Positions 20,086-30,692 are shown, counted from the stretch's first letter. The stretch: 64,000 bases of DNA from Hyphococcus sp. (GCA_028289605.1 JANQON010000012.1:186001-250000); one strand, 5' to 3'. A program made the numbers and translations. Notes: generated by a model not told the origin, from the sequence alone.

Positions 20086-21366
20086 CCGCACACGAATTGA
20101 ATTGGCGTGCGCCGGCAGGCCTTCGGCGTCGGCGAGACGCGCCGCCGCCGGTCCGATTCTGGCGAGCGCGTGCTCATCGCACCCGATGATCGAGGTGCGT
20201 TTCAGGAAATCCATCACCGACAGGCCCGACGCGTATCGCGCCGCCCGCGCTGTCGGCAGCACATGGTCGGGGCCCGCTACATAGTCCCCGACCGCTTCCG
20301 GCGCATGGCGCCCCAGAAACACAGCGCCCGCATGGCGGATTTGCACAAGCAACGCTTCAGGGTCGCCGACGGCCAGTTCCAAGTGCTCCGGTGCGATGGC
20401 GTCGACCAGTGACGGCGCCTCATCCAGCGCGCCGACGACAACTACCGCTGAATTGTTGCGCCATGCGGCTCCGGCGATCTCCGCGCGCTCGCTCTCATCG
20501 ATTTGGGCGTCGACGGCCTGCAATACCCGCTCTGCAAATTCTTTGTCGTCCGTAATCAGAACGCTTTGCGAGGACGGGTCGTGTTCGGCCTGACTTAACA
20601 GATCGGCTGCGATCCAGTCCGGATTGTTCTCGCCGTCAGCCACAACAAGGATTTCTGAGGGCCCAGCGATTGAGTCAATGCCGACAGTTCCGAACACCTG
20701 TCGCTTGGCCTCAGCGACATAGGCGTTGCCCGGCCCAACAATAACATCAACAGCCGCGATCGGTCCGGCGCCGAACGCTAAAGCCGCCACCGCCTGGGCG
20801 CCGCCGATGCGATAGAGTTCATCGACCCCGGAGATCCGGGCCGCGGCGAGGACCAACGGGTTTATTTCTCCGTCAGGCGCCGGACTAACCATGGCGAGAC
20901 GGCGAGCGCCAGCCACCCGCGCCGGGATCGCATTCATCAAAACGCTTGAGGGATAAGCCGCCCGCCCCCCCGGGGCGTAAAGGCCTGCACTGTCAACGGG
21001 CGTCCACCGCCAGCCGAGACTGACGCCAAGATCATCAGTGTAACGCACATCGACAGGAATTTGTCTTTGGTGATAGACGCGAATGCGCTTCGCAGCGAAT
21101 TCCAGCGCTTTGACATCGTCTGGATTGCAGGCCGCAATCGCGGCGTCGATTTCCGCCTCGCTGACCCGAACGGTCTTTTCATCGATTTCAAGCCGGTCGA
21201 ATTCCTTGGTCAACCGGGCGAGCGCGTCGAAACCGTTGCAACGCACATCGCGGACAATTCGTGCGACGGCGGACCCGACATCGACGCCGTCGTCTCGGTC
21301 AATGGCGAGAAACGCCGCGAATTCTTCGGCGAAGGTCGGATCCTGGGTATTGAGTATGCGGGCCAT
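20065..21366 (-). CDS. hisD: Histidinol dehydrogenase
   Basis: YAPGGRAAYPSSVLMNAIPARVAG, VDVIVGPGNAYVAEAKRQVFGTVGIDSIAGPSEI, GPDHVLPTARAARYASGLSV. Confidence 0.97.
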   Translation of the reverse strand: MARILNTQDPTFAEEFAAFLAIDRDDGVDVGSAVARIVRDVRCNGFDALARLTKEFDRLEIDEKTVRVSEAEIDAAIAACNPDDVKALEFAAKRIRVYHQRQIPVDVRYTDDLGVSLGWRWTPVDSAGLYAPGGRAAYPSSVLMNAIPARVAGARRLAMVSPAPDGEINPLVLAAARISGVDELYRIGGAQAVAALAFGAGPIAAVDVIVGPGNAYVAEAKRQVFGTVGIDSIAGPSEILVVADGENNPDWIAADLLSQAEHDPSSQSVLITDDKEFAERVLQAVDAQIDESERAEIAGAAWRNNSAVVVVGALDEAPSLVDAIAPEHLELAVGDPEALLVQIRHAGAVFLGRHAPEAVGDYVAGPDHVLPTARAARYASGLSVMDFLKRTSIIGCDEHALARIGPAAARLADAEGLPAHANSIRVRLKSVDD

Positions 21367-21486
21367 GGCGTTCTTTTCAAAAAGAGAATGGGACATAGGT
21401 GAAGAACGCGCCCGCGTCTATGTGATCCATTTCCATTTCGGCCCAGCCGCGCTACTTTGACCGCCCGATCAACAGGAATTCAGACC

Positions 21487-21948
21487 ATGTCGTCAATCGA
21501 GGCACGCCTCAGCGAGCTGGGCGTTGTATTGCCCGCGCCGGCTGCGCCGGTCGCAAACTACGTCCCCTTCGTCGTCACGGGAAACCGCGTTTTCATTTCG
21601 GGCCAGGTTTCGATCACGCCGGACGGCCTGATTACGGGCAAACTCGGCGCGGACGTCGATCTTGAAACCGGGATCGAGGCCGCCAGGGCCTGCGGCGTCA
21701 ATCTTATCGCGCAAGTAAAAGCGGCGTGCGGCGGCGACCTTGAGCGCGTGGCGCGGGTCGTCAAGCTGGGCGCGTTCGTCAATGCGACGCCGGACTTTGC
21801 CGATCATCCCAAGGTGATCAACGGCGCATCGGACCTGATGGTGGATGTTTTCGGCGACAAGGGCCGGCACGCGCGCGCCGCCGTCGGCGCCCCCTCGTTG
21901 CCGATGAACGCCGCGGTTGAAATCGACGGAGTCTTTGAAATCGACTGA
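21487..21948 (+). CDS. RidA family protein
   Basis: LGVVLPAPAAPVANYVPFVVTGNRVFISGQVS... and VGAPSLPMNAAVEIDGVFEID. Confidence 0.9.
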   Translation: MSSIEARLSELGVVLPAPAAPVANYVPFVVTGNRVFISGQVSITPDGLITGKLGADVDLETGIEAARACGVNLIAQVKAACGGDLERVARVVKLGAFVNATPDFADHPKVINGASDLMVDVFGDKGRHARAAVGAPSLPMNAAVEIDGVFEID

Positions 21949-23105
21949 TGGCCGACGGGTCTGACGCATTTCTGGCGACAACGGTCGGCGCGATTGACGA
22001 CGTCGATCCGGTGCGCTGGGACAGCCTCGCGAATCCCGACGGCCAAGCGTTTAATCCGTTCGTTTCTCATGCATTCCTGTCGGCGCTCGAAAGGTCAAAG
22101 TCCGTCTGCGCCGAGGCCGGCTGGGCGCCGCTGCATGTTTTGCTGGAATCGAACGACGCCGTCGTCGGCGCTGCGCCGCTTTATGTTAAGGGGCACAGTC
22201 AGGGCGAATACGTGTTCGACCACCACTGGGCGGACGCTTATCACCGCGCCGGCGGGCAGTATTATCCCAAGCTGCTATGCGCTGCGCCCTTCACCCCGGC
22301 GCCGGGCCCACGCCTCCTCGCCGCCTCGAGCGACGCCCGCGCCGGCCTCGCCGCCGCCGTTGCGAGCGTGGCGGGACGCGTCGGCGCGTCTTCAGCCCAT
22401 GTCAATTTTGTCTGCGAGGACGACAGACATGTTCTTGAGGCGTCAGGATATCTGCCGCGCCTCGGAGAACAGTATCACTGGTTCAATCGAGGCTATAGCG
22501 GGTTTGACGACTTCCTGGCGGCGCTGTCCTCGCGCAAACGCAAAGCCATTAAACGCGAGCGGCGGGACGCTGTCGCCGACGGGATCGTCATTCGCCGACT
22601 GGCGGGCCCAGAGATCACCGAGCGACACTGGGACGCGTTTTGGCTCTTTTATCAGGACACGGGCGCACGCAAATGGGGACATCCCTATCTGACGCGGTCG
22701 TTCTTTCGAATCATCGCTGCATCGATGGCGGATTGCCTGTTGATGATTGTTGCGGAACGAGACGGCGAGCCCATAGCCGGGGCTCTCAATTTCGTCGGCG
22801 GCGACGCCGTCTACGGGCGCTATTGGGGATGTCTGGAAGATCACCCGTTTCTGCATTTTGAGATCTGCTACTATCAGGCCATCGACCATGCGATCGACCG
22901 GGGGCTCGACAGAGTTGAGGCCGGCGCGCAAGGCCAGCACAAAATCGCACGCGGCTATGAGCCCATCCCGACCCATTCCGCGCACTGGATCGCAGATCCG
23001 GGCTTTCGAGATGCGATTGGGCGCTATCTTGAAGCCGAACGCGCCCAGACCGGCGCGGAAATCGATGCGCTAAAAGACTTCACCCCGTTCCGGAAAAACG
23101 GCTAA
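21948..23105 (+). CDS. GNAT-fold / FemAB-like N-acyltransferase (COG3146-type)
   Basis: PLYVKGHSQGEYVFDHHWADAYHRAGGQYYPKL... and RVEAGAQGQHKIARGYEPIPTHSAHWI. Confidence 0.85.
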   Translation: MADGSDAFLATTVGAIDDVDPVRWDSLANPDGQAFNPFVSHAFLSALERSKSVCAEAGWAPLHVLLESNDAVVGAAPLYVKGHSQGEYVFDHHWADAYHRAGGQYYPKLLCAAPFTPAPGPRLLAASSDARAGLAAAVASVAGRVGASSAHVNFVCEDDRHVLEASGYLPRLGEQYHWFNRGYSGFDDFLAALSSRKRKAIKRERRDAVADGIVIRRLAGPEITERHWDAFWLFYQDTGARKWGHPYLTRSFFRIIAASMADCLLMIVAERDGEPIAGALNFVGGDAVYGRYWGCLEDHPFLHFEICYYQAIDHAIDRGLDRVEAGAQGQHKIARGYEPIPTHSAHWIADPGFRDAIGRYLEAERAQTGAEIDALKDFTPFRKNG

Positions 23106-23114
23106 ACTCTCCAG

Positions 23115-23351
23115 ATGATTGTCATCAAGCGCACGCATAACCAACAAGAAGCAAAGATCATCGTCAGCTACCTGAACGCCCACGGCGTCGAGGCCGAATT
23201 GCTCGACGGGAATATCAACGCGGTTTTGCCGATCGTTCCAGGCGGCGTGCGCATCGCCGTACCGGATGATCAAGAGGCGCAGGCGCACCGCCTTCTTAAT
23301 GAAGTTCAAAACGGGTCTCAGGCGATAAACGAAGGAGATGCCGACCCATGA
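23115..23351 (+). CDS. DUF2007 domain-containing putative signal-transducing protein
   Basis: 78-aa protein: NQQEAKIIVSYLNAHGVEAELLDGN...GGVRIAVPDDQEAQAHRLL. Confidence 0.8.
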   Translation: MIVIKRTHNQQEAKIIVSYLNAHGVEAELLDGNINAVLPIVPGGVRIAVPDDQEAQAHRLLNEVQNGSQAINEGDADP

Positions 23352-23782
23352 GCATCGACGCCGGCTATGACAATGAGAACATCTTTGCACAGATTATCGC
23401 CGGCGCCGTGCCGTCGGTGAAGGTTTGGGAAACCGGGGATATTTTGGTGTTCATGGATGCTTTCCCGCAATCCAACGGCCATTGTCTCGTCATTCACAAA
23501 ACCGCGCGAGCGACGAACATTCTTGATATCGACGACGGTGCGCTTTCCGCCCTCGCCGTCGCAGTCAAGAAGACCGCTGCCGCAGTCAACAAGGGCTTAC
23601 GTCCTGACGGCATCCGCGTCGTTCAGTTCAACGGCGCTCCCGCAGGCCAGTCGGTGTTTCACCTGCACTTCCACGTAATCCCGATATATGACGGGGTTTC
23701 TCTCGGCCGTCATGGCGACGGCGGGCCAGCGCCGGCGGATGCGCTGGAGGCCCATGCGGCGAGAATTCGCGGCGCGCTGTAA
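23348..23782 (+). CDS. HIT family protein
   Basis: NIFAQIIAGAVPSVKVWETGDILVFMDAFPQSNGHCLVIHK..., histidine triad VFHLHFHVIP. Confidence 0.95.
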   Translation: MSIDAGYDNENIFAQIIAGAVPSVKVWETGDILVFMDAFPQSNGHCLVIHKTARATNILDIDDGALSALAVAVKKTAAAVNKGLRPDGIRVVQFNGAPAGQSVFHLHFHVIPIYDGVSLGRHGDGGPAPADALEAHAARIRGAL

Positions 23783-23942
23783 TCGCCGATTATCCAGCGT
23801 CATTTCAAGCTCACGGTTTCGTCAGCGGGCGTCGCACGTTCGTGTTTTGCGAAGGGCCCTTCCCGCGCCTAAGTACAGCGTGCCCTAGAAAATGGCGCTT
23901 TCGCCCCGCCACCGCGGTTCCCAATCGGCGAAACGCCTAATG

Positions 23943-23984
23943 AAAGACCGCCGCAGTTCCCTTCCCCTGCGGCGGTCTTTTTTT
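23943..23984 (+). terminator. Rho-independent terminator with a C-rich 12-nt loop
   Basis: AAAGACCGCCGCA-GTTCCCTTCCCC-TGCGGCGGTCTTTTTTT: 13-bp perfect stem followed by a T tract. Confidence 0.85.
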
Positions 23985-24124
23985 GCGCTGAACGCTGGAT
24001 CATATCGACATCACCAACAGTTCATCACGAGGCGCTGTTTCGTGTTTTGCACGTGAGCATGGTGAATCGCTATCTACCCCTTCATCGAACGAAACAGTTT
24101 TTACCGGGTGAAAGGATCTCAACC

Positions 24125-24589
24125 ATGCAACGTAAATCACTCTTTTTTGCGGCCCTCGCCGCGCTCGGCCTGTCCTTTGGCGTCGCGTCCCCCTCGCTCG
24201 CCAGCGACATGCACGACCAGTTCGCCGAAGCCGCCGCCGAAACGCTTTACAGCGGCGACTGGACGAAGAAATCGTTCAAGTCGTCCGGCACGTGGGAGAT
24301 TTACGCCGAGGGCGGTAAGACATTTGTCAAATTGTCCAGCGACTTCCGCACGCGGAACGCGCCGGACCTGAAAATCTTCCTGTCGCCGTTGCCCGCAAGC
24401 GAGACCAACGGGCGCAACGCAACCAACGGTTCCATTCTCGTTTCACCGCTGTCCAGCAACTCCGGCGAGCAGGTGTACGAAATTCCTGAAGGCGTCGACC
24501 TCGCGTCGTTCAAATCCATCCTGATCCATTGCCAGCAATTCTCGAAATTGTGGAGCGCCGCCGACCTCGCCGTCACCAGCAATTCGTGA
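24125..24589 (+). CDS. Secreted DM13 domain protein
   Basis: Signal peptide MQRKSLFFAALAALGLSFGVASPSLA; YSGDWTKKSFKSSGTWEIYAEGGKTFVKLSSDFRTRNAPDLKIFLSP, YEIPEGVDLASFKSILIHCQQFSKLWSAADL. Confidence 0.87.
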   Translation: MQRKSLFFAALAALGLSFGVASPSLASDMHDQFAEAAAETLYSGDWTKKSFKSSGTWEIYAEGGKTFVKLSSDFRTRNAPDLKIFLSPLPASETNGRNATNGSILVSPLSSNSGEQVYEIPEGVDLASFKSILIHCQQFSKLWSAADLAVTSNS

Positions 24590-24699
24590 CGCGCCAGTCT
24601 CTCCCCCATCCATGGCGCTGATCGAAGCCGCCGCCGCGCGTATCCCGCCGGCGGCGGTTTTGCTGCGCGCTCCAGCGGCGACTCGGCTATAGGCGTTCC

Positions 24700-25566
24700 A
24701 TGGCCCCATCCGCCGGCGATACTTTCCAGACTGTCACGATCAGAGAGGGCGACTACGCCGCCTGTGTCTGCCCGTCGGCGGGCGGCGCTGTTCTCTGGCT
24801 GCGGCGACGCGGACGAGACCTTCTGCGCCCCGGCGCAGCGGGCGACGTCGCCGCCGATCCGCGAAACGCTGCCTGTTTCCCGTGCGCGCCCTGGTTTGGA
24901 CGCATCGCCGGCGCGCTGCTATTCGAGGGTCGGCGCTGGCCGCTAGCGCCGACGTTCGCCATCTGCGACCCGGTCAACGCTATCCACGGGCATGGCTGGG
25001 TCTCGCCATGGACGGTGGCGGCGCAAAGCCGCGCATCGGTCAGTCTTGCATTCGTCCATGACCCGCGCGGCGGGTCGTTTCCATTTCCGTTCATCGCCCA
25101 TCAGACGCTAGCGCTCGACGAATACGGCGCCGCTTTACATCTGCGCGTAGAAAATTCAGGCGACGCGCCCATGCCGGCGGGCGCAGGGTTGCATCCCTAC
25201 TTTAATCGTTCTCCGCAGGATCGCATCGCTTTTGAGGCCGCGACGCTGTGGACGCCGTCCAGCGACGCCGCTGACGGCGCCGAATCGGCCATCCCGGAAG
25301 ATCTTGATTTCTCTTCGCCGCGCCATGCGCCTGCAGACACAGTGGATTGCTCGTTCACCGGTTTCGCCGGCAAGGTCGCGATCCTAAAACCGGGCCTCAA
25401 GATCACCATGACCAGCGAAGCGCCGATCCTGCATCTCTATGCTCCGGCGGACGAGGATTATCTCTGTCTCGAGCCGGTAACGCATTTGCCAGGCAGATTC
25501 GGCGGGGCCGTCCTCGGCCCGGGCGAAGCCCTTTCCGTCAGCTTGCGGATTTCCGCCGACGATTGA
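24700..25566 (+). CDS. Aldose 1-epimerase family protein
   Basis: NAIHGHGWVSPWTV, AGLHPYFNRS, LCLEPVTHLPGRFGG. Confidence 0.9.
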   Translation: MAPSAGDTFQTVTIREGDYAACVCPSAGGAVLWLRRRGRDLLRPGAAGDVAADPRNAACFPCAPWFGRIAGALLFEGRRWPLAPTFAICDPVNAIHGHGWVSPWTVAAQSRASVSLAFVHDPRGGSFPFPFIAHQTLALDEYGAALHLRVENSGDAPMPAGAGLHPYFNRSPQDRIAFEAATLWTPSSDAADGAESAIPEDLDFSSPRHAPADTVDCSFTGFAGKVAILKPGLKITMTSEAPILHLYAPADEDYLCLEPVTHLPGRFGGAVLGPGEALSVSLRISADD

Positions 25567-25568
25567 GC

Positions 25569-27896
25569 CTATTCGACCAGCGCCGGCACGTTGGTGCCGT
25601 CTCCGGAGTCTTTGGGTTTCGTCGCGGCCGGATCGGCAATGAATTCGAACGCCAGTTTGGTCTTGTCGGCTTCGTCCAACAAAACCCGCACAACGCCGCC
25701 GTCCTTTAGCTTGCCGAACAGAATTTCGTCGGCAATCGGCTTTTTGACATGTTCCTGGATAATGCGGGCGAGCGGGCGCGCGCCCATCTCGTCGTCAAAG
25801 CCTCGTTCCGCGAGCCACCGCGTTGCATCCTCCGACAGTTCAAAAGTGACGCCGCGGTCTGCAAGCTGGGCTTCCAGCTGCAAAACGAACTTCTCGACAA
25901 TGCGATTGACAATCGGCGCCGACAGGCCGGCGAAGTGAATGATCGCATCCAGACGATTGCGGAATTCCGGCGTGAACAGTCGACGGATCGCGGCATCGGT
26001 TTCGTCTGTCTTTTTCCCGCCGGCAAACCCAATTGCAAATTTCGCAGCATCAGAGGCGCCCGCATTGGTCGTCATGATGATGATCACGTTGCGGAAATCC
26101 ACCTTGCGCCCGTTGGTGTCGGTGAGCTGGCCGTTATCCATCACCTGCAGCAGGATATTGAAAATCTCTGCGTGCGCCTTCTCGATTTCGTCCAGCAACA
26201 GAACGCAGTGGGGATTCTGGTCGATGGCGTCGGTGAGCAAGCCGCCCTGGTCAAACCCGACATAGCCCGGCGGCGCGCCAATGAGCCGCGACACCGTGTG
26301 GCGCTCCATATATTCGGACATGTCGAAGCGCACGAGCTCCACGCCCATGGCGAGGGCGAGCTGCTTGGCGACTTCGGTTTTGCCAACGCCCGTGGGGCCG
26401 GCGAACAGGTATGACCCGATCGGCTTCTCCGGCTCGCGCAGGCCCGCGCGCGACAGCTTGATCGCAGCCGCCAGCTGGTCGATCGCCTCGTCCTGACCGA
26501 ACACGACCCGGCGCAGGTCTTCGCCCAGCTTTTGCAGGCGATCGGTATCGGATTTCGACACGGATCGCGGCGGGATACGCGCCATCTTGGCGACGACCTC
26601 TTCGATCTGATCGGTATCGATGACTTTGCGGCGTTCGTCTTCCGGGAACAGCATTTGCCGCGCGCCGGCTTCATCGATCACATCGATCGCCTTGTCCGGC
26701 AGTTTGCGGTCGGTCATGTATTTCGCCGAGAGCTCCGCCGCCGACCGTATCGCATCGTCCGTATACTTAAGTTTATGGTGTTCTTCGAAATAAGGCTGCA
26801 GGCCTTTCAGAATTTCGATCGTATCTTCCTTGGACGGCTCGGCCACGTCGATCTTCTGAAAACGCCGGGCGAGCGCGCGGTCTTTTTCAAAGTGCTGACG
26901 GAATTCCTTATACGTTGTCGAGCCCATGCACCGAAGGCCGCCAGACTGTAGCGCGGGCTTCAAAAGGTTCGATGCATCCATGGCGCCGCCCGACGTGGCC
27001 CCGGCGCCGACCACCGTGTGGATCTCGTCGATGAAAAGAATGGCGTCTTCATGCTCTTCGAGTTCTTTCAAAACCGCCTTGATGCGTTCTTCGAAGTCGC
27101 CGCGATAGCGCGTACCGGCCAGCAACGATCCCATGTCGAGCGCATAGATCGTTGATTCCGCAAGAACTTCCGGTACTTTCTCGTCGACAATCTTGAGCGC
27201 CAGACCTTCCGCGATCGCGGTTTTGCCGACGCCGGGATCGCCGACCAGCAGCGGGTTGTTCTTGCGCCGGCGGCACAGCACCTGGATGGATCGCTCCACC
27301 TCGGCTTCGCGACCGATCAGCGGGTCGATTTTGCCCTGGCGCGCTTTTGCGTTGAGATCGACGCAATAGGCTTCCAGAGCCGATTGGGCCTTGCCGGATT
27401 CCGGCGGTTCTTCGCTGGCGCCGCGCGGCGTCTTCGGCTGGGACTCGCCCGGCCGCTTCGCCAATCCATGCGAGATATAATTGACCGCGTCGAACCGGGT
27501 CATGTCCTGCGCCTGCAGGAAATGAGCGGCGTGGCTTTCACGCTCTGCGAAGAGCGCAACCAGCACATTCGCGCCAGTGACTTCTTCGCGGCCCGACGAC
27601 TGGACATGGATCACCGCGCGCTGAATGACGCGCTGAAAACTCGCGGTCGGTTTGGCCTGGTCGTCATTCTCAAGTTTGAGATTAGCGAGTTCATTCTCGA
27701 TGAATTCGTAGAGCTGGCGACGCAGAAGCTCGATGTCCACATTACAGGCGCGCATCACCGCGGCGGCGTCGCGATCGTCGGTCAGCGCCAGCAACAGGTG
27801 TTCCAGCGTCGCCAACTCGTGGTCCCGTTCGGTTGCGAGCGCAATCGCGCGGTGAAGAGCTTCATCGAGATTTTGACTAAAGGACGCCACGTTCAA
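25569..27896 (-). CDS. clpA: ATP-dependent Clp protease ATP-binding subunit ClpA
   Basis: Two AAA+ modules ([39 protein letters not shown]), clpS immediately upstream. Confidence 0.98.
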   Translation of the reverse strand: MNVASFSQNLDEALHRAIALATERDHELATLEHLLLALTDDRDAAAVMRACNVDIELLRRQLYEFIENELANLKLENDDQAKPTASFQRVIQRAVIHVQSSGREEVTGANVLVALFAERESHAAHFLQAQDMTRFDAVNYISHGLAKRPGESQPKTPRGASEEPPESGKAQSALEAYCVDLNAKARQGKIDPLIGREAEVERSIQVLCRRRKNNPLLVGDPGVGKTAIAEGLALKIVDEKVPEVLAESTIYALDMGSLLAGTRYRGDFEERIKAVLKELEEHEDAILFIDEIHTVVGAGATSGGAMDASNLLKPALQSGGLRCMGSTTYKEFRQHFEKDRALARRFQKIDVAEPSKEDTIEILKGLQPYFEEHHKLKYTDDAIRSAAELSAKYMTDRKLPDKAIDVIDEAGARQMLFPEDERRKVIDTDQIEEVVAKMARIPPRSVSKSDTDRLQKLGEDLRRVVFGQDEAIDQLAAAIKLSRAGLREPEKPIGSYLFAGPTGVGKTEVAKQLALAMGVELVRFDMSEYMERHTVSRLIGAPPGYVGFDQGGLLTDAIDQNPHCVLLLDEIEKAHAEIFNILLQVMDNGQLTDTNGRKVDFRNVIIIMTTNAGASDAAKFAIGFAGGKKTDETDAAIRRLFTPEFRNRLDAIIHFAGLSAPIVNRIVEKFVLQLEAQLADRGVTFELSEDATRWLAERGFDDEMGARPLARIIQEHVKKPIADEILFGKLKDGGVVRVLLDEADKTKLAFEFIADPAATKPKDSGDGTNVPALVE

Positions 27897-28229
27897 CTAC
27901 TCCCGTTCCATCATGCATTGCAGCGGATGCTGATTGCGTCTGGAAAGCTCCATTACTTGCGCGACTTTGGTCTCCGCAACTTCATATGTATAGACCCCGC
28001 ATATGCCCACGCCGTTATTGTGGACGTGCATCATAATGCGCACCGCTTCTTCGGCGTCTTTTTTGAACACCGCCTGCAACAACCATACGACAAACTCCTG
28101 CGGCGTATAATCGTCGTTGAGCAGGACGACTTTATACAGGGACGGCCGCTTGGTTTTCGGCGCAGTCTTCTGCACCACGCCGACGCCGTTTCCACGCTCA
28201 AAATCCTGGTCGTTATCGTCAGCCATCAA
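27897..28229 (-). CDS. clpS: ATP-dependent Clp protease adaptor ClpS
   Basis: [76 protein letters not shown]. Confidence 0.98.
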   Translation of the reverse strand: MMADDNDQDFERGNGVGVVQKTAPKTKRPSLYKVVLLNDDYTPQEFVVWLLQAVFKKDAEEAVRIMMHVHNNGVGICGVYTYEVAETKVAQVMELSRRNQHPLQCMMERE

Positions 28230-28360
28230 TCACTTTTCTCGCGCCGTCGCACACAGGCGCGGACGGACCGGGCCAATCATGCTCGCCCTTAGATATGTAG
28301 CGCAATTTCGTTGAAAAGGCGCAAACTGCGAATTCTTGCCGCAAGTGCAAAAAAGTCAAA

Positions 28361-28390
28361 AAAAAGCCCGGCCGCCGGGCCGGGCTTTTT
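28361..28390. terminator. Bidirectional intrinsic terminator
   Basis: AAAAAGCCCGGCCGCCGGGCCGGGCTTTTT, 12-bp GC-rich stem flanked by A and T tracts, downstream of the minus-strand phasin gene. Confidence 0.85.
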
Positions 28391-28447
28391 GGATACTACG
28401 CAACGACTGTAACGCAACGAGGTATACGCAACTGGTGTTCGTTGGCC

Positions 28448-28894
28448 TTACGGACGGTAAGACTGGATTTTTTCCACAAGCTCGCTGTAGCGCTCGGTCA
28501 GCGGGGCCACCGTTTCTTTGGTGGTGTCGATCCACAGATCGGCGACTTTGTTGGCTTGGTTAAGATTCTTCTCAATCGAATCGCGCGCAAATTCTGAATG
28601 AATATCAAAAGCTTCCTGGACGCTCTTGGCGCCGGCGGCGGATTTCGCAGCGGCGACCGCGCCTTCATAGGCGGATTTCACGAACGCGGTGTTTTCGGAC
28701 GTCATTTTTTCAACGCCCTTTGAAAACGCGCCGGCCGAAGCCATCACCGCTTCCATGGATGTCTTGTTGAAGTCGGCGAACGCGGTCACGCCTTCCGCCA
28801 TTTTCTCGTAGCCCTCTTTGAAGGCTTCCGGGTTCATCGCAGTCATCGCTTCGAAACCATTGGTTTCCTTGGCGTCTTTCTTGGCAGCAGTCAT
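28448..28894 (-). CDS. Phasin family protein
   Basis: MTAAKKDAKETNGFEAMTAMNPEAFKEGYEKMAEGVTAFADFNKTSMEAVMASAGAFSKGVEKM...; phasin_2-like helical sequence; start trimmed to 28894. Confidence 0.9.
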   Translation of the reverse strand: MTAAKKDAKETNGFEAMTAMNPEAFKEGYEKMAEGVTAFADFNKTSMEAVMASAGAFSKGVEKMTSENTAFVKSAYEGAVAAAKSAAGAKSVQEAFDIHSEFARDSIEKNLNQANKVADLWIDTTKETVAPLTERYSELVEKIQSYRP

Positions 28895-28964
28895 TTGGTG
28901 ATCTCCCTTTGATGCAATTCCGATAAGGCGCTGATATCTCTTTACTTTTACAACCAGCGCTTGT

Positions 28965-29025
28965 TTGTGCAGTGCAACATAATTTCCGATTCCCGACCTG
29001 TCAACAGTTTTGTTGCGCTGCACAA
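28965..29025. promoter_or_regulatory. Inverted pair of 15-nt TGC-rich motifs upstream of the phasin gene
   Basis: TTGTGCAGTGCAACA (28965-28979) and TGTTGCGCTGCACAA (29011-29025) are reverse complements with one mismatch. Confidence 0.6.
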
Positions 29026-29250
29026 ATCGGAGAATTGGTAAAATTGGTGAATTGTTCGTTAACGATAATTTTACCGCCCTCGCCGAGCATCGTTCTGGCT
29101 CCAAAGACAAAGGCACGCCCCTTGCTTTGGTCACCCTCGGGCCTGGTCGACGGCGACGTCGGACGGTCCCGGGCAATGCGACGATCAATTTTCGGGGGCT
29201 TAGTCTCTCTTTTTATTGCGCGGCTACCGACTTTCAGCGAGGATCCAAGG

Positions 29251-30618
29251 ATGCGTTGGATTTTATGTTGCGTATTATTGTTAACGTTCGCCGTTTCGGC
29301 GACGAATACGCCCGCGCACGCTAATTCCAAGTACGCCGCTTTCGTGGTCCACGCCGATTCCGGCGATGTTTTCTTTGATCGGTACTCCAAATCGCGCCGC
29401 TATCCCGCGTCGCTGACGAAGATGATGACCCTGTATCTGCTGTTTGAGGCGGTTGAGGACGGCAAGCTGACGCTCCAATCCGAATTGACCGTGTCAAAGC
29501 GGGCCGCGGGGCAGCCGCCGTCGAAACTCGGCGTTCGCGCCGGGTCGAAGATCACCGTCGACGACGCCATCAAGGCGCTGATCGTGAAGTCCGCCAACGA
29601 CGTCGCCGTCGTCGTCGCGGAAGAGATTGCAGGATCGGAGTGGCGGTTCGCCCGGGAAATGACGGCGAAAGCGCGGTCTTTGGGCATGCGTTCGACAACA
29701 TTTCGCAACGCTTCAGGATTGCCGAATTCAAAACAAGTTACCACCGCCCGGGACATGGCGGTGCTTGGCCGGCGGGTCATGCAGGATTTCCCCCAGCATT
29801 TTCATTACTTCAGCGCAAAGTCGTTCACCTACAAAACTCGCACCTACACGACCCACAACTCGCTGATCAAAAACTTCGACGGCGCCAGCGGCATTAAGAC
29901 CGGCTATACGCGCCGATCGGGATTTAATCTTGTCACGTCAGCGGAACGGGACGGTCAGCGCCTGATCGGCGTGGTCCTCGGCGGGCGCAAATCCTGGTCC
30001 CGGGACCGCCATATGCGCGATATTCTCGCCAACGCCTTCAACGCGATCGACAAGAATCCGCTTCGGATCGCGGCGCTGTATCGCAATACGCCGGAACCGC
30101 GGTTGAAGCCGACCCTCGCGATCGCCATGGCGGCCGCGCCGTCGGCGCCGACCCTGGCGGGCAACGAGCCCCTCCGTCAGGAAATCATGACCGCCGCCGC
30201 TGCGCTGTCCGGCGCCCCGGACGCTTCGGAGGACATGCTGGGCGCGCTGATCGCGTCCGCCGATATTGACGACTACAACGAGTTCGAACGCGCCAAGCTC
30301 GCCTCGGTGCCGACCCCGGAGGGCTTCATCGGCGAAGGCGACCGCGAGCATATCGACGCGTTTCACTGGAGCGTGCAGATCGGCGCTTACTCGACCAAAG
30401 ACCTGGCTCAGACCGAGCTTGAGACCGCTGCGATCCGAGGCGCACTGACCGAACGGGATCGCGTGATCCTGCCGACGCCGCGCGCCGACGGATCGGTGTT
30501 GTTTCGCGCCCGGTTCCGAAACCTTTCGGAAATCGAAGCCAAACTCGCCTGCGCCGATCTGAAAGACGTGGGCGTCAACTGTTTCGTCGTCTCCGACGCG
30601 GACAGCCGACCGCAATAG
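29251..30618 (+). CDS. D-alanyl-D-alanine carboxypeptidase with C-terminal SPOR domain
   Basis: SLTKM (SxxK), SAN, KTG motifs of peptidase S11; C-terminal FHWSVQIGAYSTKDLAQTELETA SPOR-like region; start trimmed to MRWILCCVLLL. Confidence 0.93.
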   Translation: MRWILCCVLLLTFAVSATNTPAHANSKYAAFVVHADSGDVFFDRYSKSRRYPASLTKMMTLYLLFEAVEDGKLTLQSELTVSKRAAGQPPSKLGVRAGSKITVDDAIKALIVKSANDVAVVVAEEIAGSEWRFAREMTAKARSLGMRSTTFRNASGLPNSKQVTTARDMAVLGRRVMQDFPQHFHYFSAKSFTYKTRTYTTHNSLIKNFDGASGIKTGYTRRSGFNLVTSAERDGQRLIGVVLGGRKSWSRDRHMRDILANAFNAIDKNPLRIAALYRNTPEPRLKPTLAIAMAAAPSAPTLAGNEPLRQEIMTAAAALSGAPDASEDMLGALIASADIDDYNEFERAKLASVPTPEGFIGEGDREHIDAFHWSVQIGAYSTKDLAQTELETAAIRGALTERDRVILPTPRADGSVLFRARFRNLSEIEAKLACADLKDVGVNCFVVSDADSRPQ

Positions 30619-30692
30619 TCGACCATTTCAAAGCCGCCTTTGCGCGTCTTGGATGATTGGATTACGTTTCTCCGCAACGAAGGAGAAGCGAA

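Noticed and set aside
27384-28292. 302-aa plus-strand ORF antisense to clpA/clpS
   Set aside because: Covers two conserved genes on the other strand; shadow ORF.
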